The notes under the pieces were generated by a model. It saw only the letters and a list, made by a program, of their open reading frames with translations, was not told the DNA's origin and did not search any database. This document shows, piece by piece, positions 50,250 through 59,156 of a stretch of DNA of 64,000 nucleotides. Location of the stretch: assembly GCA_964384945.1 (NCBI GenBank), contig CAYLMK010000009.1, positions 1 to 64,000 on the forward strand, written 5' to 3'. The position numbers were made by a program, and so were the translations under genes. Positions within the stretch are counted from its first letter, which is position 1. The number at the start of each line of letters is the position of its first letter. Origin of the DNA: S015-6 sp964384945. Its GTDB lineage: Bacteria > Desulfobacterota > DSWW01.

Positions 50250-51872
50250 ATGCGCAAATCCCACGTCGCCCTTTTCGCAGCCGGCCCGCTCATCGCACTG
50301 ACGGCCTATCTCTACGGCCTCGATTCGATCCATATTCCGAAAATCGGCGACGAGCCTCCCTACCTCCAGATTGCCCGGGTGACCGCGGAAAGCGGGCGGT
50401 GGCTGCCCCTCGTCTGGGAAGATGGGATCAACAACACGAAGCCTCCCCTGCTCTTCTGGCAGGGCATTCTTACGACGGGGCGGGGCAAGCACTGGAACCT
50501 GTGGGCCCTCCGGGGGCCGATCGTCCTTGTCTCGCTCCTGATCGCCGTCGTCATCGGCCTGTTCACGAAGAGGCTCACAGGAGACGGAAGATCCGGCCTG
50601 GTCGCCGGGTTGATCTACCTGGGGTTTCTTTCGACCATCCAGCACGGCCGGCCCTTTCTCACGAACGCGCCGGAGACGCTCTTCCTCTTCCTGCCCCTGG
50701 TCGTCATGTTTCGAGCGGACGCAGCGACGGCTCGGAACACCCTCCTCTGCGGACTCTCCCTCGGCGCGGCCGCTCTCTACAAGTCTTTCTTCCTGGTCTT
50801 TGTAGGGGCCTTCGCCCTCGGGCTCGTCCTCGCCCACCGGGCGGGCTTCCGGCCCTTCGTGTTTCTCAAGCGATACGGCCTCTTCTTCGCGGGCGCGATC
50901 CTTCTCGGCCTGGGGATCTTCTGCCTCTGGCCCGCGCTCGATCCTGATCCGGAGCGTATCTTCTCCCAGTTCCTTTGGAAGGAGAACGTGGGCAAGTTCA
51001 GCCTGACGAACTTCTGGAGCGGGCTCTGCAGCGGCCCTTACGCACTGTGGAGGCTCTGGCTCGGAAGCTTTGCCAATGCCGGCCTGTATGCCGTCATCCT
51101 GCTGGGCCTCGTCGTCGACGCCCTGCGGCGTCGAAGGCGGCTCACCGAGGACGAAAAGCAGCTCTGGCTTTACGTGCTGGGCTTCCTGGTCATTTATTCC
51201 ATCCCCACGCAACGGCAGGAGAACTACATCCTTCCCACATGCGCTGCCCTTTCGGTGCTGCTGGCCCTTCGCTGGGAGGCCCTGCCCGCCGTCTGGTTTC
51301 GGATTACCCTGTTCGTCGCGGCCTTGCTGTTCGCCGCGGCGTTCTGGATCCAGTCCGAGGTCGAGCGCGCCTTCGGCGCCAGCCTGTTCACGTGGAAGAA
51401 CTACCTTGTCCCTCTCCTTTTCTTCGTCCTGTCCCTGTCCGCCCTCGTGCGCGTCCGGACCGGAAGGTTTCTGCTCCCCCTCATCGTCCTCGGCGTCCTG
51501 CTCGCCGGGAGCCTGTTCCTTGAGCCCTTTTCCCGGAAGTTCAGCCCGCAGGCGTGCGAGGCATTGCGGGGCAAGACCGTCTACTTCCCCTCCAGGGCGC
51601 CCCTGATCAAGCACGAGATCTACCGCTTCCTGCTCCCCGGGGCGATCGTGGCCGGATACACGAACGAGCGCTCCCTGGATCAGATCGATCACACCTACTG
51701 CGCGCGGATCATCGATCTCGATGAGGAGATCCCGCAAGGGTACCGGCTCATCGACCAGGTCTACAACCTGAAGACCCGTCACACCAATCGGCAGATCATG
51801 GACATGGTCTTCCACCGCCGCCTCGAACTGCTGCTGGACAGGCTCGCACTGCTGGAAAGAACGGAGGGTTGA
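50250..51872 (+). CDS. GT39/ArnT-like membrane glycosyltransferase
   Basis: 540 residues with about 10-12 membrane segments. Family 39/83-type (PMT/ArnT-like) transferase using a polyprenyl-phosphate sugar. The first periplasmic loop has the catalytic-acid motif GDEPPYLQIA (ArnT: D-E-x-R/P-Y), followed by GRWLPLVWEDGINNTKPPLLFW, the substrate-loop pattern with KPP. A soluble C-terminal region follows. Overlaps lptF by TTGA or lies just before it. Its operon partners suggest lipid A or LPS decoration. Confidence 0.87.
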   Translation: MRKSHVALFAAGPLIALTAYLYGLDSIHIPKIGDEPPYLQIARVTAESGRWLPLVWEDGINNTKPPLLFWQGILTTGRGKHWNLWALRGPIVLVSLLIAVVIGLFTKRLTGDGRSGLVAGLIYLGFLSTIQHGRPFLTNAPETLFLFLPLVVMFRADAATARNTLLCGLSLGAAALYKSFFLVFVGAFALGLVLAHRAGFRPFVFLKRYGLFFAGAILLGLGIFCLWPALDPDPERIFSQFLWKENVGKFSLTNFWSGLCSGPYALWRLWLGSFANAGLYAVILLGLVVDALRRRRRLTEDEKQLWLYVLGFLVIYSIPTQRQENYILPTCAALSVLLALRWEALPAVWFRITLFVAALLFAAAFWIQSEVERAFGASLFTWKNYLVPLLFFVLSLSALVRVRTGRFLLPLIVLGVLLAGSLFLEPFSRKFSPQACEALRGKTVYFPSRAPLIKHEIYRFLLPGAIVAGYTNERSLDQIDHTYCARIIDLDEEIPQGYRLIDQVYNLKTRHTNRQIMDMVFHRRLELLLDRLALLERTEG

Positions 51873-51880
51873 GCGCGCAG

Positions 51881-53074
51881 ATGCCCAGGCTCCTTTTCCG
51901 GTATCTCCTCGGCGATCTGATCCCCTCGCTGGGCATCGGACTGCTCGCCTTCACCCTGGTCCTTCTCATGGAAAAGGTGATGCGCATCGTCGAGTGGATC
52001 GTCCGGAAAGGCGTGTCGGTGGCCGACGTCCTGACGATCTTCGCCTGCCTCCTGCCCAGCTTCTTCGTGTTCACCCTGCCCACGGCCCTGCTCCTGAGCG
52101 TGCTTCTGACCTTCAGCCGGATCCAGTCGGACCACGAGATGTACGCCCTCAAGGCTTGCGGAGTGAGCCTCTACCGGCTTCTGCCTCCGGTGTACGCCCT
52201 GGGCTTCGTCGTATCCGGCGTCTCCCTTTGGCTGACCGGGTGGGCCGGGCCGCAGACCACGCGCACGTTCCAGCACATGTTCTATTCCATGGCCACGGAG
52301 AACCTCTTCGTGGGCCTCAAGGAACGGGTCTTCTTCGACTCCCTGCCGGGATTCGTCTTTTACGTCGAGAACGTCGTTCCCGAGGAAAGGTCCGTAAAGG
52401 GCGTCTTCCTCTCGGACCAGAGACTCACCGGGCAGCCCATGTACTATTTCGCCGAAGAGGGAACCATTCACGGCGACACGGAGTCCGGAACCCTCACGCT
52501 CGTGCTGAAGAACGGAACCTTCCATCGCACCGAGGGCACAAAGAAGGTCTACCAGGTCGCCCGCTTCGACCGGTACCGCGTTCGGATGAATCTGGGGGAG
52601 ATGCTTGCGCCACGCACCGGTTCGGAGCGCAAGCGGAAGGTCGAGGAACTCACGCTTCCGGAACTCCGGCGGGGCCTCCGGGAGGGGTCCCGCTCGGAAG
52701 AAGAGGCGCGACAACTGGGGCTGACCTACCACCAGCGAATCGCCTTTCCGTTTGCAGCGATCGTTTTCTGTACGCTGGGGGTGCCTCTCGCCCTTCTTTC
52801 CCATCAGGCGGTCCGGTACACCGGGTTCTCGTTGAGCATCGTGGTGATGCTTCTCTTCTTCGTCCTGATGCAGGCGGGCTCGGCACTGACCTTCTCCGGC
52901 GCCGTCCCGGCCTTCCTCGGTGCCTGGCTCCCCAATCTGATTCTGGGCACGATGGGCGTGTATCTTACCTGGAGAAAGGCGGAGGAGAAGCCGCTGAAGA
53001 TCCTGGACGCCTACGCGCAACTCGTCCGGGACGTCCAGGAGGGCCTGCGGCGCAGACTGCGCGGCACGGACTGA
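51881..53074 (+). CDS. lptF: LPS export permease LptF
   Basis: About 397 residues. YjgP/YjgQ-family inner-membrane permease of the LptBFGC machine that extracts LPS and feeds it to the Lpt bridge. Pattern: LLFRYLLGDLIPSLGIG, FVFTLPTALLLSVLLTF, a central periplasmic jellyroll domain (FFDSLPGFVFYVENVV), then three C-terminal membrane segments (RIAFPFAAIVFCTLGVPLALL). ATG at 51881 chosen with GGAGGG 12 bases upstream; an overlapping TTG at 51869 is possible. The order lptF-lptG is standard. LptB and LptC are not in the window. Confidence 0.9.
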   Translation: MPRLLFRYLLGDLIPSLGIGLLAFTLVLLMEKVMRIVEWIVRKGVSVADVLTIFACLLPSFFVFTLPTALLLSVLLTFSRIQSDHEMYALKACGVSLYRLLPPVYALGFVVSGVSLWLTGWAGPQTTRTFQHMFYSMATENLFVGLKERVFFDSLPGFVFYVENVVPEERSVKGVFLSDQRLTGQPMYYFAEEGTIHGDTESGTLTLVLKNGTFHRTEGTKKVYQVARFDRYRVRMNLGEMLAPRTGSERKRKVEELTLPELRRGLREGSRSEEEARQLGLTYHQRIAFPFAAIVFCTLGVPLALLSHQAVRYTGFSLSIVVMLLFFVLMQAGSALTFSGAVPAFLGAWLPNLILGTMGVYLTWRKAEEKPLKILDAYAQLVRDVQEGLRRRLRGTD

Positions 53075-53101
53075 CGCAAGAAAAAGAAAAGGAGCCCTTT
53101 C

Positions 53102-54193
53102 TTGTCTCTCCTGACGCGGTACCTGATGCGGGAGTTCCTGCGTGTTTTCTCTCTCTGCCTTTCCGGCGGCGTGGCGCTCTACCTGGTCATCGACCTTTTC
53201 GACCGGATCAACATCTTCATCCGCTACGGGGCCGAGATTAGGTGGGTCACGCTCTTTCTCCTCTACAAGGTCCCGCTCATGGTTTACCAGATCGCCCCGG
53301 CCACCATGCTTGTCGCCGTCCTGCTCACACTCGGTCTGATGACCCGGCACAACGAAATGCTGGCCCTGCGGACGAGCGGCATCCCGGTCGTTCGCATCGC
53401 AGCCCCCTTCGTCGGCATGTCGATCGTGATGAGTCTGTGCGCCTTTCTTCTCAACGAGCTCGTCGTGTCCCCTGCCTACCAGCGATCCGAGGACATCCGG
53501 AGATTTCTCATCGAAGGGCAGGTCCCGTTCAGTCTGAAGGTCCGCGACCGAATCTGGTACAGGGGGGAGGAGGGATTCTATCAGATCGCATCCTTCCTGC
53601 CCGCCAAGAAGGAGATGCAGGGTGTCACATGGTTCTCGGTATCCCGGCCCTTCCAGCTTTCGAGGCGGATCGATGCGGCCCGGGCTGCCTGGGAGGGGGA
53701 CGGATGGGTTTTTCATGACGTGGTGGAGAGGACCTTCCGAGAGGGCGACCTGGTCGAGGTCACCCGCGCCGCGCAAAGGCGAATCGACCTCGTGGAAACG
53801 CCGGAGGACTTCGAGGTCATTCGCACGGAAACCGACGAAATGCCGCTCACGAAACTGCGGCACTACATCCGTAAGATCGAGTCGGAGGGATACGATGCAA
53901 CGCCCTACCGGGTCGATCTCCAGGTGAAGGTCTCGTTCCCGGTCCTGAACATCATCACCGCCTTCCTGGGAATCCCCTTCGCCTTGCGTCTGCCTCGCGT
54001 CGGGGGGCTCGCCGCGGCGGCGGGCATGAGCCTGATCCTCGGCTTCACCTTCTGGATCCTCTTTTCCGTCACCGTCTCGGTCGGCCAGACAGGCCTGCTG
54101 CCGCCCTTCCTGGCGGCGTGGGCGGCCAACGTACTCTATGCGGCCCTGGGCATCTACCTGCTTCTTCGCGTAGAATCGCAGCCGATCACGTAA
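53102..54193 (+). CDS. lptG: LPS export permease LptG
   Basis: 363 residues from a TTG start preceded by AAAGGAG at proper distance. Second YjgP/YjgQ permease of the LPS transporter, partner of LptF. Seen: LLTRYLMREFLRVFSLCL, YKVPLMVYQIAPATMLVAVLL, periplasmic domain with RDRIWYRGEEGFYQIASF, and the C-terminal VSFPVLNIITAFLGIPFALRLPR. A spacer of only 27 bp from lptF indicates one transcript. Confidence 0.92.
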   Translation: MSLLTRYLMREFLRVFSLCLSGGVALYLVIDLFDRINIFIRYGAEIRWVTLFLLYKVPLMVYQIAPATMLVAVLLTLGLMTRHNEMLALRTSGIPVVRIAAPFVGMSIVMSLCAFLLNELVVSPAYQRSEDIRRFLIEGQVPFSLKVRDRIWYRGEEGFYQIASFLPAKKEMQGVTWFSVSRPFQLSRRIDAARAAWEGDGWVFHDVVERTFREGDLVEVTRAAQRRIDLVETPEDFEVIRTETDEMPLTKLRHYIRKIESEGYDATPYRVDLQVKVSFPVLNIITAFLGIPFALRLPRVGGLAAAAGMSLILGFTFWILFSVTVSVGQTGLLPPFLAAWAANVLYAALGIYLLLRVESQPIT

Positions 54194-54256
54194 CCGTGGA
54201 ATAGACGCTTGGAAGCATATTTGGTTACTGACGAATGGCTATGAGCTATCAGCACG

Positions 54257-54310
54257 TAGCTGTTAGCCCGCCCCGCTCCCCGCTGCGGGGTAGTTGGGAG
54301 CTAACAGCTA
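54257..54310. repeat. nested palindromic repeat in the lptG-GT9 gap
   Basis: Outer arms TAGCTGTTAGC (54257-54267) and GCTAACAGCTA (54300-54310) enclose a second stem CCCCG-CTG-CGGGG. Additional AGCTATCAGC / GAATAGCTG words flank it on both sides. The composition (AGCT/GCTA-rich arms, GC core) looks like a repetitive extragenic palindrome or small transposable (MITE/REP-like) element; only one copy is in this window. Confidence 0.65.
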
Positions 54311-54331
54311 CTGGCGAATAGCTGACCGCCA

Positions 54332-55456
54332 ATGGACAACACGCAAGACCAACATATGGCGCTCTCCTTTTCCTCGCCGCCCAAGAGCATCTGCGTTCTC
54401 CGCCTGTCGGCGATCGGGGACGTCTGCCACACCGTTCCCGTGGTGCGGGCCATCCAGGACCACTGGCCGTCCACGCAGATCACGTGGGTCATCGGGCGGC
54501 CCGAATCCACCCTGGTGGCGGACATCCCGGGCGTGGCCTTCACGATCCTGGACAAGTCCCTGGGCTGGAAGGCCTACGGCAAGCTCCGGGAGGAGATGAA
54601 AGGAAAGTCGTTTGACCTTCTGCTGCACATGCAGGTCTCGCTGCGCTCCAGCCTGGCGAGCCGGCAGATCTCCAGCCCGGTCCGGCTGGGCTTCGACCGC
54701 GCCCGCGCCAGAAACCTTCAGTGGGCCTTTACCACGGACCGGATCGAACCGAAGAAGAATCAGCACGTCATGGACGCCCTGTTCGGTTTCGCCGAGGCCC
54801 TGGGTATCAAGGAACGGGACCCCCGCTGGGACATCCCGATCCCGGAGAGCGCGAGGCAGTTCGCACGGAAGCACGTTCAGGCCGGCACCCGGACCCTCGT
54901 CATCAGCCCCTGCTCGAGCTCCCGGGCCCGGAACTGGCGCAACTGGCGGCCGGCCGGATACGCGGCGGTCCTCGACCATGCCGTCGAAAAGCACGGCATG
55001 CGGGTCATCCTCACGGGCGGCCCGACCCGGGAGGAAGAGCGGTACGGCGCCGAGATCTCGAGCCTCGCCCGGCACAAGCCCATCAATCTGATCGGACGAA
55101 CCGGCCTGAAGGAGCTGCTCGCGCTTCTGGACGAGGCCGATGTTCTCATCGCCCCCGACTCCGGGCCCGTCCACATGGCGACGGCGGTCCGGACGCCGGT
55201 CATCGGTCTGTACGTCACGTCCAACCCGATGCGGACGGGCCCCTACTTCAGCCTGCCGTGGGTCGTGAACAAGTATCCGGAGGCCCTGGAAGCGGAGTTG
55301 GGCAAGACCGTCGACCAGGTCCGGTTCGGGAGGCGCGTGCGCAACCCGGCCGCGATCGACCGGATCCGCGTGAGCGACGTGACCGAGAAGCTGGACCGTC
55401 TGATCGCCTCGCTCCGGGATCAGGCCTCCGGGGATGGGCCCTTTCGTCCGCCGTGA
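54332..55456 (+). CDS. glycosyltransferase family 9 (heptosyltransferase-type)
   Basis: 374 residues. ADP-heptose:LPS heptosyltransferase-like GT-B enzyme: KSICVLRLSAIGDVCHTVPVVRAIQ at the N-terminus (family hallmark GD-x-x-x-x-P), LGFDRARARN, HVMDALFGFAEALGI, VISPCSSSRARNWR and PDSGPVHMATAVRTPVIGLYV (nucleotide-sugar site). It probably adds heptose to inner-core LPS at the cytoplasmic face of the inner membrane. It follows lptF/lptG after a 138-bp gap holding the palindromic repeat, and its 3' end overlaps the convergent histidine kinase gene by 37 bp. Confidence 0.92.
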   Translation: MDNTQDQHMALSFSSPPKSICVLRLSAIGDVCHTVPVVRAIQDHWPSTQITWVIGRPESTLVADIPGVAFTILDKSLGWKAYGKLREEMKGKSFDLLLHMQVSLRSSLASRQISSPVRLGFDRARARNLQWAFTTDRIEPKKNQHVMDALFGFAEALGIKERDPRWDIPIPESARQFARKHVQAGTRTLVISPCSSSRARNWRNWRPAGYAAVLDHAVEKHGMRVILTGGPTREEERYGAEISSLARHKPINLIGRTGLKELLALLDEADVLIAPDSGPVHMATAVRTPVIGLYVTSNPMRTGPYFSLPWVVNKYPEALEAELGKTVDQVRFGRRVRNPAAIDRIRVSDVTEKLDRLIASLRDQASGDGPFRPP

Positions 55457-58128
55457 AGCCCCTCCTCCGGGGAAGGCTCCAGGGATCTCAGGCGGGCTTC
55501 GAGGTACTGGCGGGCCTCGTCAAAGGCCTCTGTCAGTTCGAGGAAGGCCCCCGCAGCCGGAGACAAATCCCCGCCGGACCCGATTCTTTCCATTCGGCAG
55601 GCGAGTTCATGCATGCCCGCCGCACCCGCATTCGCCGAGGAGCCCTTGATCGCGTGAGCCCGGGCCCGGACTTCGTCCGGATCCTTCCGGCCGAGGGCAA
55701 GCTCGAGTCCGCGGATCTGCGCCTCGCTGTCCGAGAGGAAGGTCTCGATGAGCTCCCGCTCGAAATCGGCGTCTCCCGCGGCGACCTCCCGGATGCGGTC
55801 GGTCTCGACGGGCCGCGGGCCGGTCCGGCACGGCCTCGAGACGATCACGCCCCTCGGCGCGGCGCCCTCGGCGAGGTACCTGTCCAGGACTTCCGTCAGG
55901 CCCAGGGGAGTGACCGGCTTGCTCACGTAATCGTCCATCCCCGCCTCCAGGCATCGTTCCCGATCCCCTTTGAGCGCGTGGGCCGTCATGGCCACGATCG
56001 GGATGTCGTGCCGGAGCACCTTCGAGGCCGGATCCCGGATGACCCGGGTCGCCTCGAAGCCGTTCATTTCCGGCATCTGCACGTCCATCAGGACGAGATC
56101 GTACGGGATCTTCTCGAGCGAGGTCACCGCCTCCAGGCCGTTGGCCGCCACATCGGCGCGATAACCCAGCTTCTCCAGGATCCGCACGGCCACCTTCTGG
56201 TTCACCACATTGTCCTCGGCCACCAGGACGCGGACCCTCCTCTTCTTGTCCTCCACGAGGGTGTGCCGGGTCACGATGGGTCTGGCGGGCTTCTCGGCTC
56301 CGGCCGACCCGATCCCCAGCACGGTCGCCAGGCAGTCGTAGAGCTGGGACACCTTGACCGGCTTCGTCATGTAGGCGGAAAAACCGACCTCCTGGAACTG
56401 CTGCGCATCCCCACGCTGTCCCACCGAGGTGAGCATCACCAAGAGCGTGTCCGTCAGATCCGGGTCCGCCTTGATTTTTCCCCCCAGGCTCTTCCCGTCC
56501 ATGCCCGGCATTTGCATGTCCACCAGGGCGATCCGGAAAGGGTCCCCCTCTTGAGCGGCCCGGTGAAGGCGCTCCAGGGCCTGCGGACCGTCCTCGGCCT
56601 CCCCGAAGCGGCATTCCCAGGAACGGAGCATTTCCCGCAGCACCAGCCGGTTGGTCGGATTGTCGTCGACCACCAGGATGCGGGCGCCGCGGATATCCTC
56701 GGGCACGATGACCTCCGTGTCCCGCGCATGCGGCTGCTTTTCCAGGACCGCCGTGAACCAGAAAGAGGACCCCTTTCCCACTGTGCTGGTTGCGCCTATC
56801 CGTCCCCCCATCCTCTCGACCAGTTGCTTGGAAATGGCCAGGCCCAGCCCCGTGCCCCCATACCTTCGCGTGATGGAAGCGTCCACCTGGTAGAAGGACT
56901 GAAAAAGCCGCCCCAGACTCTCTTGGGGGATGCCGATCCCGGTATCCGTGACCTCGAAGCGCAGCGTCACCTGCGTGTCGTTCTCCCGCTCCAGCCGCGC
57001 GCGGATCTGAACCTCTCCCCGCTCCGTGAACTTGATCGCATTGCCGCCCAGGTTGAGCAGGACCTGCCGGAGCCTGCCCGGATCGCCCCGCACGAGCGAG
57101 GGAACATCCGGATAGGCGAGGCACGTGAGTTCGAGCCCTCGGTTCTGCGCAGGGACGGCCAGCATGTCCACCACGTCCTCCAGGGTCGTGCGGACATCGA
57201 AATCGAGCACCTCCAGGTCGAGCTGGCCTGCCTCGATCTTGGAGAAATCCAGGATATCGTTGATCAGGGCCATGAGGGATTCCGCAGAGGAACGCACCGT
57301 GGCCACGTACTCGCGCTGCTCCGAACTGAGTTCCGTGTCCAGCAGCAGGCTCGTCATCCCCAGGACGCCGTTCATCGGTGTGCGGATCTCGTGGCTCATG
57401 TTGGCCAGGAACTCGCTCTTGGCCACGTTCGCCGCCTCCGCCTTTTGCGCCAGGTCCCGGGCGCGCTCCGATGCCTCCTGGAGCCTCCGGTTCGCCATCT
57501 CCAGGTCCTCTTTTGCCCTGGCCAGCTTCTCCTTCTCTTCCTCCATGGTCACCTGGCCCCTGTGCCGCAGGGCCTCGAAGATGTAGGCAAGGGAGGAGAC
57601 GATCACGAAGGATCCGGTGAACCTGACGATCGTATCGGGGTCGTACGGATAGATCCCCAGCCGGTCGCCGGGGTCGACGAGCAGAAGGATCGTACCGATC
57701 AGGAACGCACCGTTCCAGGCGGCGCCTTCCTTCTTGCCCAGCAGGAAGAAGATGCAGGGCGGCAGGCCGAAATACCAGAGGAGCTTGGATCCCTGTGCGC
57801 CGGCATCGTGGATCACGACCTGGAAGACGAGCAAAATGATGGCCGCGACGGTGACGCGAAAGAGGGCCACCACCCTTTTCATGTTCCTGAGCAAGCCCAG
57901 CGCAAACAGGAGCCAGCCGCCGATCAGAAGCTCGAAGGTCCCCTCCAGCAGGTCGCCGCCCAGGAAATCCGAGGCGGCGAGGCTCAACATCAGGAGAAGG
58001 CCCACCAGGGAAAAATAGGCGAGAAGAAGCCTTTTCCGCCTCTCTTCGAACCCGAATTCCTGCAACCCTGTCGGAGAGAGAGAAGAGGATCGAAACACCT
58101 GAGAAAGAATCCTGAATGTACTTTTCAC
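55420..58128 (-). CDS. hybrid sensor histidine kinase (TM-HisKA-HATPase-REC-REC-HPt)
   Basis: 902 residues. The membrane input region (about 30-175, five to six segments) has no large periplasmic loop. A short coiled coil leads to the HisKA domain with His246 in SHEIRTPMNG, then HATPase (LLNLGGNAIKFT, DTGIGIP, GGTGLGLAISKQL), two receiver domains (ALVDMQMPGMDG and LVLMDVQMPEMNG, both aspartates kept) and a C-terminal HPt domain (RAHAIKGSSANAG). This is a complete four-step phosphorelay in one chain, BarA/RcsC-like. GTG start. The output regulator is not adjacent; signal unknown. Confidence 0.95.
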   Translation of the reverse strand: MKSTFRILSQVFRSSSLSPTGLQEFGFEERRKRLLLAYFSLVGLLLMLSLAASDFLGGDLLEGTFELLIGGWLLFALGLLRNMKRVVALFRVTVAAIILLVFQVVIHDAGAQGSKLLWYFGLPPCIFFLLGKKEGAAWNGAFLIGTILLLVDPGDRLGIYPYDPDTIVRFTGSFVIVSSLAYIFEALRHRGQVTMEEEKEKLARAKEDLEMANRRLQEASERARDLAQKAEAANVAKSEFLANMSHEIRTPMNGVLGMTSLLLDTELSSEQREYVATVRSSAESLMALINDILDFSKIEAGQLDLEVLDFDVRTTLEDVVDMLAVPAQNRGLELTCLAYPDVPSLVRGDPGRLRQVLLNLGGNAIKFTERGEVQIRARLERENDTQVTLRFEVTDTGIGIPQESLGRLFQSFYQVDASITRRYGGTGLGLAISKQLVERMGGRIGATSTVGKGSSFWFTAVLEKQPHARDTEVIVPEDIRGARILVVDDNPTNRLVLREMLRSWECRFGEAEDGPQALERLHRAAQEGDPFRIALVDMQMPGMDGKSLGGKIKADPDLTDTLLVMLTSVGQRGDAQQFQEVGFSAYMTKPVKVSQLYDCLATVLGIGSAGAEKPARPIVTRHTLVEDKKRRVRVLVAEDNVVNQKVAVRILEKLGYRADVAANGLEAVTSLEKIPYDLVLMDVQMPEMNGFEATRVIRDPASKVLRHDIPIVAMTAHALKGDRERCLEAGMDDYVSKPVTPLGLTEVLDRYLAEGAAPRGVIVSRPCRTGPRPVETDRIREVAAGDADFERELIETFLSDSEAQIRGLELALGRKDPDEVRARAHAIKGSSANAGAAGMHELACRMERIGSGGDLSPAAGAFLELTEAFDEARQYLEARLRSLEPSPEEGLHGGRKGPSPEA

Positions 58129-58249
58129 CGTGAGGTCTCTTGCACCGGGGTGTCGCCATGCCTCCCTGGGGGGTATATCGACAGATTTTCCTCGGAATCT
58201 TAGCCCGTTGCGCCATGATTCCGGGTTCCCCTCGATTCACGGAGAGGCC

Positions 58250-59065
58250 TCATCCATAGGTTTCCGCGTACCAGTCGATCAGCCGGCGGGCGATGCTCAC
58301 CCTCGGGGGAATGTTCGGAAGACTGTCGGCCGAGAACCAGGCCGCCTCGATGACCTCCTCGCCGTCGATCCGGATCTCGCCCCCGGCGTACTCGGCTGTG
58401 AATCCGAGCATCAGCGAGTCGGGAAAGGGCCATGGCTGGCTGCCGAAATAGCGGATATTCTTTACGAGGACCCCCACCTCCTCGCGCACCTCCCGCACCA
58501 CGCACGCCTCCAGGGTCTCTCCCGGCTCCACGAAGCCGGCCAGAACGCTCCAGAAGTTGACAGGGAATCTCGCCGACCGGGCAAGCAGGAGCTTGCCCTC
58601 CCTGACCACGGCCACGATCACGGCCGGGGAGAGCCGCGGATAGCAGACCAGCCCGCAGCCTTTGCAGATCTTCGCCCTTTCGCCGCCCTGGTCCTCCGTG
58701 ACCCCGCCGCAACGGCCGCAGTACCGGTGGTTCTGCCCCCAACGGATGAGCTGCCCGGCGCATCCGCCCACCAGGATCAGCTCATCCTCCAACCGTCCCA
58801 GAAGCTCGAACCGTCCCTTCAGTGCAAACCCCTCGCCCAGCTTGCCGGCATCCGGCAGTTCCGCGCAAAAGCAAGGAACCCCGTCTCGCTCCCCGAAGTA
58901 TTGACCGGCTGCCAGGTCGTCCCGGACGGGTTCGAGGTCCGAAAGGCAGGGGATCGAGAGGGCACCCCCGGCCTCCTTCACGACCAGTTTGTCTTCGTGG
59001 ACCAGAAACCACAGATCCCCTTCCGATCGCGCCTGCCCAGGGTTGTAACGAGGTTCGAAGGCCAT
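58250..59065 (-). CDS. nudC: NADH pyrophosphatase NudC
   Basis: 271 residues. Nudix hydrolase that cleaves NAD(H), and in E. coli also removes NAD caps from RNA. The zinc ribbon is YCGRCGG...ICKGCGL, followed by the complete Nudix box GFVEPGETLEACVVREVREEVGV (G-x5-E-x7-REVREEVGV) and the NudC-specific SQPWPFPDSLM. Start at ATG 59065; a GTG at 59074 in frame is an alternative. Lies between the kinase and trpF on the same strand. Confidence 0.93.
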   Translation of the reverse strand: MAFEPRYNPGQARSEGDLWFLVHEDKLVVKEAGGALSIPCLSDLEPVRDDLAAGQYFGERDGVPCFCAELPDAGKLGEGFALKGRFELLGRLEDELILVGGCAGQLIRWGQNHRYCGRCGGVTEDQGGERAKICKGCGLVCYPRLSPAVIVAVVREGKLLLARSARFPVNFWSVLAGFVEPGETLEACVVREVREEVGVLVKNIRYFGSQPWPFPDSLMLGFTAEYAGGEIRIDGEEVIEAAWFSADSLPNIPPRVSIARRLIDWYAETYG

Positions 59066-59156
59066 GGCGACGTTCACCCGTTGCCCAGGACGGCGAGGGC
59101 TTCCTCGATGCTCGCGTTCTTGCGGATGCCGTTCTCTCCGCAAACCGCGGCCGCCT

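Noticed and set aside
47430..53863. Long minus-strand open frames opposite the GGDEF, phosphatase, GT39 and Lpt genes
   Set aside because: Same reasoning: repetitive Glu/Gly/Arg/Gln composition, no domains, while the + strand genes are well supported.
54257..54310. Palindrome considered as a tRNA or attachment site
   Set aside because: No cloverleaf, no T-loop motif and no integrase nearby.
54721..58240. Long open frames overlapping the GT9 and hybrid kinase genes (1160 and 877 codons)
   Set aside because: They are off-frame shadows of GT9, kinase and NudC genes; low-complexity products and no plausible starts.
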